Shown piece by piece: positions 21,387-31,619 of a stretch of DNA of 64,000 nucleotides. Origin of the DNA: Spongospora subterranea f. sp. subterranea (Eukaryota > Endomyxa: Phytomyxea > Phytomyxea > Plasmodiophorida); contig JAUGWO010000189.1 in the NCBI GenBank assembly GCA_049724395.1, positions 1 through 64,000 on the forward strand, given 5' to 3'. The position numbers were made by a program, and so were the translations under genes. Positions within the stretch are counted from its first letter, which is position 1, and each line of letters begins with the position of its first letter. The notes under the pieces are model-generated. The model was not told the DNA's origin. It searched no databases and was given only the letters and a program-made list of their open reading frames with translations.

Positions 21387-23132
21387 ATGTTGAGTTTGCT
21401 ACTTTTCGCTGCTCTCACGACCATTGCGTGTTCCGTAACAGATTTTGTGCCTGGAGATGTTGATTCGTTTCTGTATTGTGATCCCGATTCAGAAGGACCT
21501 CTCTCATCATCATCATCAATGGTGTTCTCTGACCCATCCGATCCAAATTCTGGTGTTTTCCTGGCAAAAGTCTCTGATGTTTATATCGAACAAGATGTTT
21601 CACCAAATAGTTTACCTGTAGAATATTCTATACCCTGCAGCGAGGAACTGGAAACAGCGCAGTCTTCGGATGAATGGAGTTCTGGCTTTATCGATTTACC
21701 TGATGATGAAACGGTTACAAGCTTTGATTCCATCTCGTTGGACGTCGATGCTCCATCAAATGTCGAATGTGATTTTCCTCAGACGGTATGGGATGAGTTT
21801 GTTCAGTATTCGGATGATTCTCTTGGCGACCAACGTCACTTCAATCTGGTAACAGACGAACTCAAACAGAGAGTGGATTATATCGAACAAGATGGTTCAC
21901 CAAATAGTTTACCTGTAGAATATTCTATACCCTGCAGCGAGGAACTGGAAACATCGCAGTCTTCGGATGAAATTGTTACAAGCTTTGATTCCAAATCGTT
22001 AGACGTCGATGCTCCATCAAATGTCGAATGTGATTTTCCTCAGACGGTATGGGACGAGTTTGTTGATCATTCGGATGGTTCTCTTGGCGACCAACATCAC
22101 TTCGATCTGGTAACAGACGAACTCAAACAGAAAATGGATTTATCCTTCTGCCACTATATGACCAAAATTGGGGCAGCCTATCGCAAAGTCGACAAAAGAA
22201 CGTTTCTAGAGAAAGCTAATGACGAGGAGGGCTATTTACGTCTTCAGTGTCGCAGCCTGGCTCTACACTTTTTTGATATAGTTAATGGTGAATGCCCTGG
22301 TATTGTTGTTCTCATGATCGATGCCATACTCGAAAGTCGTTTTTGTCATATTGAGAAACCATGGATGTTGACAAACCAATGGAAAATGACAAACCAATGG
22401 AGAGTGAATATTTTACCGAGAGTATATTCTACCAATATTGGTGAAGGGATTGATCAGATTCGGACTCTACCTCATCTCAAATTCAACATCGTTCTTTTCT
22501 TAAACAGATTTGAGGCTCATCTGGGGACTTTTCCATTACTTCTTGAATCTTTCAGCATCAAGTTGGGTACTGATCCTGAAGCAAATAACGACATTCTCGA
22601 AAATGTTTTCCAAAAGCTCGTTGACGACGTTAAACAGTCTGTATTGGTCCGGCTTTGGAAGTACCAGAGAAAAATTTCTGATTATCCCAAATCGCAATTT
22701 TTGTCAGCTTTCGAGAAGCTTTTAGTCTGCTTTTCTGGGCCTAATGATCAAAATTCGGTGACCAATCGCATTCCAGATCAAGTAACAAGCTTTCCTGGTA
22801 CATCATCTGATCTTGATTTCTCCCTTTTTTCGTTTCCGCTGTTTGCAAAATCTTCGGTGACCAATCGCATTCCGGATCAAGTAAAAAGCATTCCTGGTAC
22901 ATCATCTGATCGTGATTTCTCCTTGACTTCGTTTCCGCTTCTGGCAAAATCGGGGCAATCTCCCAAATTATCCACTCGATTGTCTCAGGCGACTTCAGCG
23001 ATGCCATCCAATGCTGCTTCTTGTGAACTGTCGCCAGCGAAATTCCCGATGATCTGGCATCACGCTTCAACAAAGAGGTACCGGAAAACGAAGAAATCTG
23101 CTGCACGTGTCCGAAGAATTAGTCAATGCTAG
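21387..23132 (+). CDS. SP1: large secreted protein of a local family
   Basis: A 581-residue protein. The frame is open further upstream, but the ATG at 21387 directly precedes a signal peptide (MLSLLLFAALTTIACS) shared with four other loci here, so it is taken as the start. After an acidic, serine-rich region come two tandem copies of a ~90-99-residue unit (21582-21878 and 21879-22139; YIEQDxSPNSLPVEYSIPC ... VTDELKQ). A helical domain shared by the family follows (MDLSFCHYMTKIGAAYRK ... TFPLLLESF ... VRLWKYQRK), then two 33-residue repeats (22755-22853, 22854-22952; SVTNRIPDQV). The tail is strongly basic (KRYRKTKKSAARVRR) and could act as a nuclear targeting signal. Function unknown. It is the longest member and resembles the others only moderately. 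Confidence 0.85.
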   Translation: MLSLLLFAALTTIACSVTDFVPGDVDSFLYCDPDSEGPLSSSSSMVFSDPSDPNSGVFLAKVSDVYIEQDVSPNSLPVEYSIPCSEELETAQSSDEWSSGFIDLPDDETVTSFDSISLDVDAPSNVECDFPQTVWDEFVQYSDDSLGDQRHFNLVTDELKQRVDYIEQDGSPNSLPVEYSIPCSEELETSQSSDEIVTSFDSKSLDVDAPSNVECDFPQTVWDEFVDHSDGSLGDQHHFDLVTDELKQKMDLSFCHYMTKIGAAYRKVDKRTFLEKANDEEGYLRLQCRSLALHFFDIVNGECPGIVVLMIDAILESRFCHIEKPWMLTNQWKMTNQWRVNILPRVYSTNIGEGIDQIRTLPHLKFNIVLFLNRFEAHLGTFPLLLESFSIKLGTDPEANNDILENVFQKLVDDVKQSVLVRLWKYQRKISDYPKSQFLSAFEKLLVCFSGPNDQNSVTNRIPDQVTSFPGTSSDLDFSLFSFPLFAKSSVTNRIPDQVKSIPGTSSDRDFSLTSFPLLAKSGQSPKLSTRLSQATSAMPSNAASCELSPAKFPMIWHHASTKRYRKTKKSAARVRRISQC

Positions 23133-23377
23133 TCTTCATGTCTGGAAATGAACACACATCTACAAATTCAATGGTGTAAATACAGATATCTTTCTCAGCT
23201 TCTACAACGATTTGAGTTGGTTTTCAACACACCATCATTGGATAGAATTATTGTTGTTCAGGTCCCCTCAAATCATGTATTGCTGCATCAAAGATTTCGG
23301 ACGTCGATAACGTTTTCTAATTGACTTACCCATAACTTGCTTTCCAATGATTTCATCGAATAAACTGTGTCAGAACC
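23133..23377. other. 3' flank of SP1, nothing recognised
   Basis: No open frame or repeat of note. Confidence 0.4.
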
Positions 23378-23692
23378 ATGCGAGGCCGGAACCTTGAGAG
23401 CGTGAAAACGCGGATTACCGAATTCCGTTTAGACGATTGGATCGCGATGCACATTCTCAGGGTCCAGCCTCTGCCGCAGCAAGTCCAGGTCGATCCTGAT
23501 GCTCTTGTCCGAAATTGGGGAAGTTGTCACGGCACACCATTGATTGGCCATTTCGGTGTTCATGCTGATTCTTGTTGGACAGTCCTGAACAAGATGATCA
23601 AGAAATACGTATGGTTTTACGATAGATGTCAACAACTGGAACGGCGACATATATCTAAGTCTCGACACTCTGCCGTTCGGTTCCTTGCTTGA
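23378..23692 (+). mobile_element. Ty3/gypsy integrase fragment (fossil)
   Basis: A 104-codon frame ends in a stretch like the zinc-binding start of Ty3/gypsy integrases: CHGTPLIGHFGV, then LNKMIKKYVW, then a spaced CxxL pair. No other element parts or ends were found, so this is a small fragment. Confidence 0.6.
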
Positions 23693-24480
23693 CCTCCGCC
23701 ATTTCTTCTCTCGTCATTGTTGACTCGCCTTCGTTTCTGCCTCGATCCTGAGCAAACAGATCTTGAATCCGGAAACGCCCCTGAAATGGCAATTGAAGAA
23801 GTGATAACACGTTTGGCCATTGCTCTTGGTCCAAACAGAATGGGATTCACACATAAATAATGATCGGAATCGGTGACACTATGACATTGATTCAATGGGT
23901 TTAGATTGTGTGATCATCACAATTTCCAATAAGTGGCAAAGCGTTCTTGATGGACAGTTTTCACACAATGATGGAAACCAGATTCATTCGTTGTGATGAG
24001 TGTTTCTCCCATTGACATTTGGCGCAAACGAATCGGGATATGGTGAGAAAGAATATGATGGCGATATTGATGACTAACTTATTGTCTGATCATATTCCGA
24101 CATATCCAGTTTGGAGCAACACCAAAACCCTCGGAAACAATGGGAATATCATGGGGATTGTCAATCGCAACCGGAACGACTCAGGTTTTCAATTGAGACC
24201 CTGCGATCATCTTGAACTTGGCCTCACCCAATTGATTGCACATGACCGGGCGGGGTCTCTCACAATCTTGTCATTGTTGACCAACCAGTCTGGTGGATGA
24301 TGATTTAGCCCATCCGTCGGTTCATCAGTCAGATTGTTCCATAAGTATAGAGCCCAACCTGGCAATATGTTCGGCGGTCAGACCACAATTTTCCAAGTCG
24401 TTCGCCAGCCGACGACGGTACGTCTGACAACGACCAAGGATTGAAAACTTCGGTCAACGATTCCACATCTCGTCCATTCC
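23693..24480. other. Duplicated spacer upstream of the SP relic, no gene
   Basis: No supported gene. The stretch 24305-24365 (catccgtcggttcatcagtc) recurs near 29398 and 46828, in two cases some 170-190 bases before an SP-family start. The stretch 23940-24290 weakly resembles 46070-46500 and 54520-54900. Confidence 0.5.
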
Positions 24481-24481
24481 G

Positions 24482-25260
24482 ATGTTAAAAGTGCTGTTAT
24501 TCGCTGCTGTCACGACCATTGAGTATGGTGCAGCCAATCTGTATCAGATCAAACGGCGCTCTCTCATCATCATCATCATCATCATCGACAGAGTTCTCTC
24601 ACCCATTCGACCCATATTTTGGAGTTTCGGCAGTTATAACCCCCGATGTTCATTGCTATCCTGATGCCTCACAAACTGATCTAAATGGAGATTCGTCTCT
24701 GGTCCAGTCCCATGGAACCGGAAACAGTGTGTTGATCTGATCGATGGATCTCATTTGCTAACAATATACCTGATGATTGACCTTTCTGCGAGCACTGATT
24801 GGAATTTCATAAACGTCGATACTCAATCAGATGACCGATGTTCGCTTCCTGACACGTTATTGATTTCCTTTTAACAAATTATTTGAAGGAGGTCTTATTT
24901 ACAGCAATCTGAAAATGGACGAAATCAAACAGAGACTGAATATGCTTTTTTGCGACTATCACCACAATCGGATATTTTCTTATCAAAATGGGCAGGAACA
25001 TATTCTACAACAGATTCTTCTCCGTTCCGGATGACGATGTGTGGGACACTCTTCACCGATGTTATGTCACATTGGTATTGTTGGCAACATACAAGTCCGG
25101 TCAAATGAAATTCGGAAATGTCCCGCTCAGAACAACTTTGAAAACAATGTGGTCAGGTTTCGCAATATTTTACTGCAGATATCAATTCAGTTCACACGAA
25201 ACTGGCCGATATCGCCCTCAGACTATTCTCAAACAACCCGATGTTTGTTAGAACTGAACC
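24482..25260 (+). pseudogene. SP-family relic
   Basis: It starts with the family signal peptide (MLKVLLFAAVTTIEY) and an aligned TCATCATCAT run as in SP1, which has expanded to about seven units and shifts the frame. Later pieces match in other frames: a DxSQTDLN-like part near 24665-24700 and LNMLFCDYHH near 24935-24965, corresponding to MDVSFCHY of the family. Several frame changes and stops mark it as dead. Confidence 0.7.
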
Positions 25261-27420
25261 AGTGACTTGAACATATTGTTGTGTTGGTTAACCATCAAGA
25301 ACGCTGGACCAGCAGCTGAAGATTTTCGGGAAGGTCGCTGTGAATAAATATGACAATGGTGGTCCTCACGCTGCTGGACGAACTGACGTCATGTGCGAAT
25401 GATCTGTGTAGCCATTGCCAGGATTTGAACTGTATCAGACCGATACCCGTCAAATTGCTAATCGTTATCACTGCATCGACAGTCTCAAGAAACAGTACGG
25501 GCCATCTGACGACATCCTGATAGTCGCAAGCACAGCAGGGTTCCACGAACCGTCCGGCGAGTGCAACAACGTCTACGATAGGAAAGAATCAACTTAAACT
25601 GGTGAAGTGTATATTGAATGTGACTCAAGTCGATTACCTGATTTACAATGTTTCGGAAATTGGTGGCGAGAAAGGAAGACCGACTGTGGAGTGGGGAGAA
25701 ACGACATATAAGGAATTAATTGCTTTTCAATAAAACGCCAATTGGTATCACTGTTGTCTGGTGGATTCCTCATCTGTAGTCCTTTCTTCCACACCCTGAT
25801 CAAGGCAATCAATTGCTCACCCCCTAGTGCTATCATCTTCTCGAAAGTTGACCGCTAATCGAGACGCACGAGAGAGACTTGATGCCGATAGTGTTGTCGT
25901 TTGGTCCATGGAGTCATCTTCTGGAATGTAACTCGGCAACTGATAGGAGTTTTTAGCGACCACAAGAACCCTGACATTGTTCGGTTGACCGAAGGCAAAT
26001 TAGATGGTCTATATTGTTATGGCATCGTGAACTATCAAATCGTCCAACAATCTTTGTCAGGTTTTCGATGAAGGGTGTCTGAGAATTGGGTGAATCAATC
26101 TGGCTCATTGTTCATGGACCAAGGTCAATGCCTGTTCACATTCTCTTCGACATTGGAATTTGACAAGCTAATCGGGTTTCTGTTGTGCACAATGCGATTG
26201 TGAATCACCATATTGGATATTGACAAAATCATCAGCTATTGTGTTATTGTTTGCTGCGTTCACGTTGGCTAATCCTATACAGACGACATCGCCACCACAT
26301 GCAGCGAATCAACTGGTTGAGAATGGCGTCGTGAACTGCCAAAATGCCCCAACAACCGTGCAGGAGCACAGAACATGAGGCTCTTGATGATGTGGTTCAG
26401 ATGATTATCAGGATCAATCTGACTCACTGTGTCTTGAACAGAATCAATAACAGTTCACATTTTAAATCAAATTAAAATTTACCACTTTCTACTTGTATTT
26501 GCTCTTCATTTTCTTTGCGATGTTGCGACACTGGAGCTCCAGGAGTGGTTCTGAAACATCGTGCAATATCAAAATTAACGATGACCTCCTGAAACAACAT
26601 GTTTCTATGACCAGGGATTGTTGCGAGATTGACGATGGTACTGCACATTATCCGAGAACCTGAGGGATGAACTGACATTGAAGACACATGTTGATCGGTT
26701 AATTCAACAGAAAGTGTTTCAGCTCTTTAAGCGCAAAATTACAGTGATTTGACACACAAAACAATGATCGCTGGATAAGCTGTGAACGATAACTGTACTG
26801 AAAACATTTGATTTGTAGATTCAACAGTTCCTCCCGAGTTAAAAGGACTACCATTGAAGAATTGCTGGACGATCTTCACGAGAGTATGTTACGTTGGAGA
26901 AATGAGGTGAAGGGAAGACATGGCCAGGAAATGGTTGATTGGCTGGTGACAGTTCATATGGAACAGAAGAAAATGAAATCCTTTGATTGCATTAAATCTA
27001 CTGAATGTTTGGGGATATTTCCAGGGTGTGGAACGAATCGGGAACTGGGTCAGGGAGAAATGAGGTGATTCCTGAAGACCATTATCACTTGGGTGTTGAT
27101 TAGGTGAATCGGTCATTGCAGAGTGTTCTGATGGACCAGACCCAGTATTTAGTCGATCATCATTGCGATTATTCATCGAGTGGTCATCTTCACTCACATA
27201 GAAGATACTTAGAACTTCTCGAGTTTGAAACAAAAACGGGGAAGGTGTGCTGGGATAATATTGGAGGCGGATCAATACAGACTCTTGACAGACTTTGAGG
27301 AGATTGACCTGAGCGTCGTTGATGTCATTGATTTTAGAGATTCAAAAAGTAAGGGAGTGACGACAGATGATACTCAGAATCATTCAAGAAAGGATTGATA
27401 TATCGAAACTGTGTTGGGAT
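25261..27420. other. No gene recognised; old duplicated spacer
   Basis: About 2.1 kb. The words ccattgccaggatttgaactgtatcagacc (25410-25440) match the 3' flanks of SP2 and SP3 in part, so this is the 3' flank of the relic. Open frames of 70-130 codons (26472-26687 minus, 26808-27068 plus, 26889-27275 minus) show no known domain. Confidence 0.5.
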
Positions 27421-28164
27421 TCAAGAGTATGGCTAAGCAGCTAGAAATGATCAGTGCAAGAATGGGCGACAAGGACATTATGATGTCGCCAGCTGGAAAG
27501 GAACATGATTGTGAAACCCCTAATGGAAACCTATTCGCTTTGCATTGCGATTGACGCTGGCCAGTTATATTGATGCGAAGCGGATGGGATTTCAATTAAG
27601 GCAATCATTGAGTGAAGATTGTGCTCAGCCAGCACACACCAACAGATGCCAAACGTCTTCGCCAAGACACAGGTTTATCCAGAGCCTAAAAGCGAAACGC
27701 TGTGATCGAGTTGGGTTGCTTCATCTAGACCAACACTGTTATATCTGTCACGACCCTCATCCGTCTGAGAACCGATCAATGAAGCAACAACAGTCAAATC
27801 TATATCATCGCCATTGAAAACCCGGACCTCGACATCTATCATTGCAGGAGCCAGTTCAGACTTAGAGGTCGTCTCACGACATCATCTTGGTTGGCCAACC
27901 GAGATTGGACAGCGTCTGGTAAACGGTGCCTGGTAAATCATCTGGGAATAGAAAAATCAACCTCAAACGTAATTTTCCCATTGCACCGTATTAATAGGGG
28001 AATTATCGCAAATATGGGTTCGTCAACCAATCGATGCGATAATTAAACGCGCTATCTCAGAAGGTATGCATTCACAGAGATACGAGAACATATGGCGAAC
28101 AAAGCAGGGGAGAGATTCATCGGCTTTAGTCACCGATTATGAAGAGTCATTTCCAGCCCACCTG

Positions 28165-28680
28165 ACATCATTACCGTGTTCATGATCGCCGCTACTCTCC
28201 AATCCACCACGAATACATGCCCTTACCCATATCAGCGATCTGGACCCAATTCCCACGCCGCCGCTTGTCTAACAATCATCAAAATGGATACAGGCCCCGA
28301 GGTCATCGTCTTTGCCATGACACGAAAGATGTGAACAGCCCATCAGCGCTCATCATGGATATATATTACTAGAACAGAGGCATTCATGGACTATTGGCAG
28401 TTCCCGCTCGACTGGGAATCCCAGGAACGCTGGTCCTCTACGCCACATGATGTCAAAGGACGATCAGAAGAAACTGATCGGGCCCTGGCGGGGTCCGTTT
28501 TTCACCTTACAGGCTGGAATGTAAACGACGTTTTGCCATCATTTATAAACATGATCCCCTTCTTTATCTGCCCACCTTCTTGTCGTTTGCCAATCAAATC
28601 CGTAACTGTTTGGCTCGATCTGGAATCAATTTCAACCCGAATCGTTCGATTGGTCAGACAACCGGTTTCCTGTTAGATCG
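28165..28680 (+). pseudogene. Decayed partner gene, family also at 53163
   Basis: Frames here (MIAATLQST ..., then MDYWQFPLDW ..., then ESISTRIVRLVRQ) align in order with 53163-53612 (LIAALSLAFPVVNTK ..., STRIVEWIRHR). The start at both loci looks like a hydrophobic secretory leader, but neither copy keeps one open frame. Probably an old secreted gene duplicated along with the SP genes. Confidence 0.35.
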
Positions 28681-28749
28681 AGAAAACGACATATCTTTCG
28701 CTCTGACGTGGTGTTTGCAATGACAATTTTCAAAAACTTCCAACCCCAG

Positions 28750-29060
28750 CAGGCGACTTACAGCACGTTTTGAAAGCTTATAATGGGAACCAGACAGCAA
28801 ATGATGACTTTATTGCACTCAACTCGCAAGTTTGAAAAAAAAATGCTTCAACTTTGTCGCATTCAGGTTCTCCAGTAAGGTGGTTGGGATACGATTCACG
28901 CCCTTTGTTTGTGGACATGACAGACTCTCTAATTCAGATGATCAAACTGAGCTCATGTCAATCACGATTGACGACAGTGTTTGTTCCCAGACACACCCAA
29001 TGGTTATGGTTTTCCTGTGTCAGATCCCATCAATCGAACTCAGCAAACAGTTCTTTTGAA
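28750..29060 (-). pseudogene. Decayed minus-strand partner gene
   Basis: Minus-strand translation gives broken pieces (CVWEQTLSSIVIDM, then TTLLENLNATK) that match the better preserved minus-strand frame at 53681-53968 (CVWKQKHFPMVLVDC, SRLAGESEVDR). Nearly the same bases occur at 39955-40137. No function is known. Confidence 0.4.
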
Positions 29061-29162
29061 TAACGTCAAAAATCACTACAGGATTAATTAGCGGCTCGTC
29101 CAAACGCAGCCAGTTGATGGGATGGGCAAATGATCGATGAGGATGGCTTCTTCATCAACAGA

Positions 29163-29313
29163 GGAGTGGGGGCAGGTCCCATTCGGTGTGGTCATTGGGA
29201 CAGAAGCTACTTGTAGCGGCCAGGCGGAAGTAGGGAAACACCTGGGAGTACACAGGATTATCCGACCAATAAGAACCCGCCAACATTTGAATACAATACC
29301 ATACCATATCAGC
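29163..29313 (+). repeat. Dispersed repeat, copy 1
   Basis: The segment gcaggtcccattcggtgtgg ... gaacccgccaacatttg matches 62508-62677, which has about 35 extra bases in the middle. It lies about 280 bases upstream of SP2; the other copy lies near the window end. Confidence 0.8.
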
Positions 29314-29592
29314 GAATGGTTTCAGACCCATAGACCATCTCGTGATGAGTCTGTCCCAATTGATCGGATATGACTGTGCAGAATCTCTCAAAATCGTGTG
29401 ATTCGTCGGTTCATCAGTCAGAATATTTCGAAACTATAGGCAGTGTTTTTGGTATAGCGCAGACAGGAGCTATGTTAGGCGGTTGGACTGGGAAGAACTG
29501 TTCTCAGTCAGTCCACGGGCCGAGGACGACAGGTCCTTCGCAGTCCGTGCGGAGATTATCGTTGACAATTTCCAGAATCTATTTCGGTTTCA

Positions 29593-30654
29593 ATGTTGGA
29601 CTTGCTATTATTCGCCACTCTCACGACCATTGCATGTTCGTGTCCAGACAATGGACCCAAAACAGTCCGCGCTCCCTCTTCACCATTATCTGTGTTATCT
29701 CCCCCGTTCTATTCCAATTCCGCTTTCTCCTTCGCTCAAGTCTCTCATGACCAGGATTCCTCACAAACTAATCTACCTGTCCAATCGTCTCTCCCCAGTA
29801 CCGTCAAACCTCAACCAGCGTGTGCTTCTGACCAATCCTCCTTTAACCCTGTCCAATTACCTCATGATGACATTTTCCACGAATTTGTTGACTACTCCAA
29901 GGACGATGCTTCATCAAATGACGGCTGTGATTCTGATGTCATGAAAAAGGGAAGAGTTGATGTCCACCCGACGTTCCAACTCAAAATAGACATCCTCAAA
30001 CATCGAATGGATGTGTCCTTTAGCTACTATGTCTACAAAATCTGTGATGCCTATCGCTCTTTAAATACTCAAATAGTCTATCAGTTTACGATCAAAGATT
30101 TTCTTCTTGTTATTGCGGGGGCGGAGAAAGAATTGTGTCAAAAATTGTTCAATCTAACTTTCCGCTTGCTGCAAGAAATCTATGGTCAATGGCCTCAGAT
30201 TGGTGTCAAAAGTATCAAACCAGTACTCAGACAACGTTTTGGTCCTGATAATGGCAATGTTCTTGAGGCTAAATGTTATAGACGCTCTGGTAAATCCAAA
30301 CAAATTCTTGCGAGCACACTGCATGAACCCAACTTCGACATATCTGATTTCTTGAATGCGTTTTTGACTCATTTGTCTTCATTCCCCCTTCTTCTTGAAT
30401 ATATCAGATCCAACTTTTCTCCTGACGAGCAACCGAGTGCCTACGTCCTGGACAATGCTGTCATGATTCATGTTCGTGGATTTCAGAACACTGCATTCGC
30501 CCGGCTTTGGAATAAGAGGCCTGAACTCCTATCCAAAACCAACGATTTATTGCTCCAACTCCAACTTGCGTTCGAAAACTTCAAGCCAGCATCTGAAAAA
30601 AATCACCCAGATTGTCCAAACAATAATCAACGGTTGTCCATTGATAAACAGTGA
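29593..30654 (+). CDS. SP2: secreted protein of the local SP family
   Basis: A 353-residue single-exon protein with signal peptide MLDLLLFATLTTIACSCP. A proline/serine/glutamine-rich stretch (about residues 20-95) is almost the same as in SP3 and SP4. A helical region follows (MDVSFSYYVYKICDAYRS, LFNLTFRLLQEIYG) and then the conserved C-terminal block (SFPLLLEYIRSNFSPDEQPS, AFARLWNKRPELL). No known domain was recognised. The start is fixed by the signal peptide and by SP3. The protein is closest to SP3, with which it shares a large duplicated block. Likely role: secreted protein acting outside the cell or in a host, inferred from the leader and the fast-changing family. Confidence 0.82.
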   Translation: MLDLLLFATLTTIACSCPDNGPKTVRAPSSPLSVLSPPFYSNSAFSFAQVSHDQDSSQTNLPVQSSLPSTVKPQPACASDQSSFNPVQLPHDDIFHEFVDYSKDDASSNDGCDSDVMKKGRVDVHPTFQLKIDILKHRMDVSFSYYVYKICDAYRSLNTQIVYQFTIKDFLLVIAGAEKELCQKLFNLTFRLLQEIYGQWPQIGVKSIKPVLRQRFGPDNGNVLEAKCYRRSGKSKQILASTLHEPNFDISDFLNAFLTHLSSFPLLLEYIRSNFSPDEQPSAYVLDNAVMIHVRGFQNTAFARLWNKRPELLSKTNDLLLQLQLAFENFKPASEKNHPDCPNNNQRLSIDKQ

Positions 30655-30849
30655 AAGTAATGAGTCAAATTTTGTCACAATATTGATTTTTATCTCAAAC
30701 AGAATATGCAAAATATTTGTGTAGCCAATGGCAGGATGAAACCTGTATCAGACCAACACCGCTCTCTTCTGGGCGATTCGCATTTGCCGACTTCCTTAAC
30801 ATTGTCCTTGCGGTCAAACGACCATTGACCGATGATTTCCAGTTGGAAG

Positions 30850-31200
30850 AATTGGATTTGTTTCAGAAGTATTCAACCGATTGATGACAGTAATCAGACT
30901 GTTTATGGGCGACAATGCTCTCAATAACCTCAATCGCTTCATTAGTGAGACCATGTTGAACATTTCCTGCAGCACAAAAACTATTGCATTGTGAAAAATA
31001 AGCGGTTAGGAAATCTGTTGAGTGGAGGTCCATCGTTGACCATGATTACTGTACCGCGCTTGGTTGAAAAAGATGAGACAAGACCAGTAAACGAACTGTT
31101 ATGACACACACTATTCTGACTCCCTAATTTTGTAAAGCGATTTAAACAACGTCTAACCAGGAAAGTTATTTTTGATGATGTCGGGCCCGTTTCCACGACG
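30850..31200 (-). pseudogene. Convergent partner gene 3' of SP2, decayed
   Basis: Minus-strand pieces (METGPTSSKITF, GTVIMVNDGPPLNRFPNR, then HNQSDYCHQS-like residues after a gap) match frames 3' of SP3 (41523-41886) and SP4 (52496-53060), always facing the SP gene tail to tail. No function was recognised. The break in the frame may be a lost or hidden intron rather than decay. Confidence 0.45.
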
Positions 31201-31619
31201 CATCAAAATCTCCAAATCCCTGCGATAATGTTGAAAAGTCAATATATTTCGAGAAGGGGTTTGTTCGGGGACCCTGTATGGATCAATCGAATAATCTCTA
31301 TCCTGATAAGCCATTTTAATCGCAAATCATTGATGAACGTTAAGGAAATAGGCCTCATTATTGCTGGACTTTATTGGTTCCTGTTCCGAACTCACATCAT
31401 TGACTGTAAAATCCGACACAGATTTATCGGAACACCCTTCATCATGGGCAGTTAGTCTGGCGGGACCCCGCATACCTACAGACTGTAGTACAGTTGGGGT
31501 TTCTGCGGAGCAAGGTCGCCGCGTCAAAAACGCGCGGAAATGAAGTTTCGTAGCGCTTGTCCAACGGTTGGCAAAAAATCCTGGTGGTGTAGCGCCGAAT
31601 ATGCCAATACGGTGTACAC

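Larger units (their letters stand above)
27421..31456 (+). repeat. Segmental duplication, copy A
   Basis: It shares long near-identical stretches with 39489-42145: 27425-27780 with 39489-39842, 28081-28175 with 39841-39945, 28825-28990 with 39955-40130, and 29505-31450 with 40143-42140. Copy A is longer because it keeps segments that copy B lacks (about 28180-28800 and 29000-29500). It carries SP2 and decayed partner genes. Confidence 0.88.

Noticed and set aside
29483-29944. Second-frame open reading across the SP2 start (also in SP3 and SP4)
   Set aside because: It is conserved only because the bases are nearly identical between copies; no leader or composition of its own.
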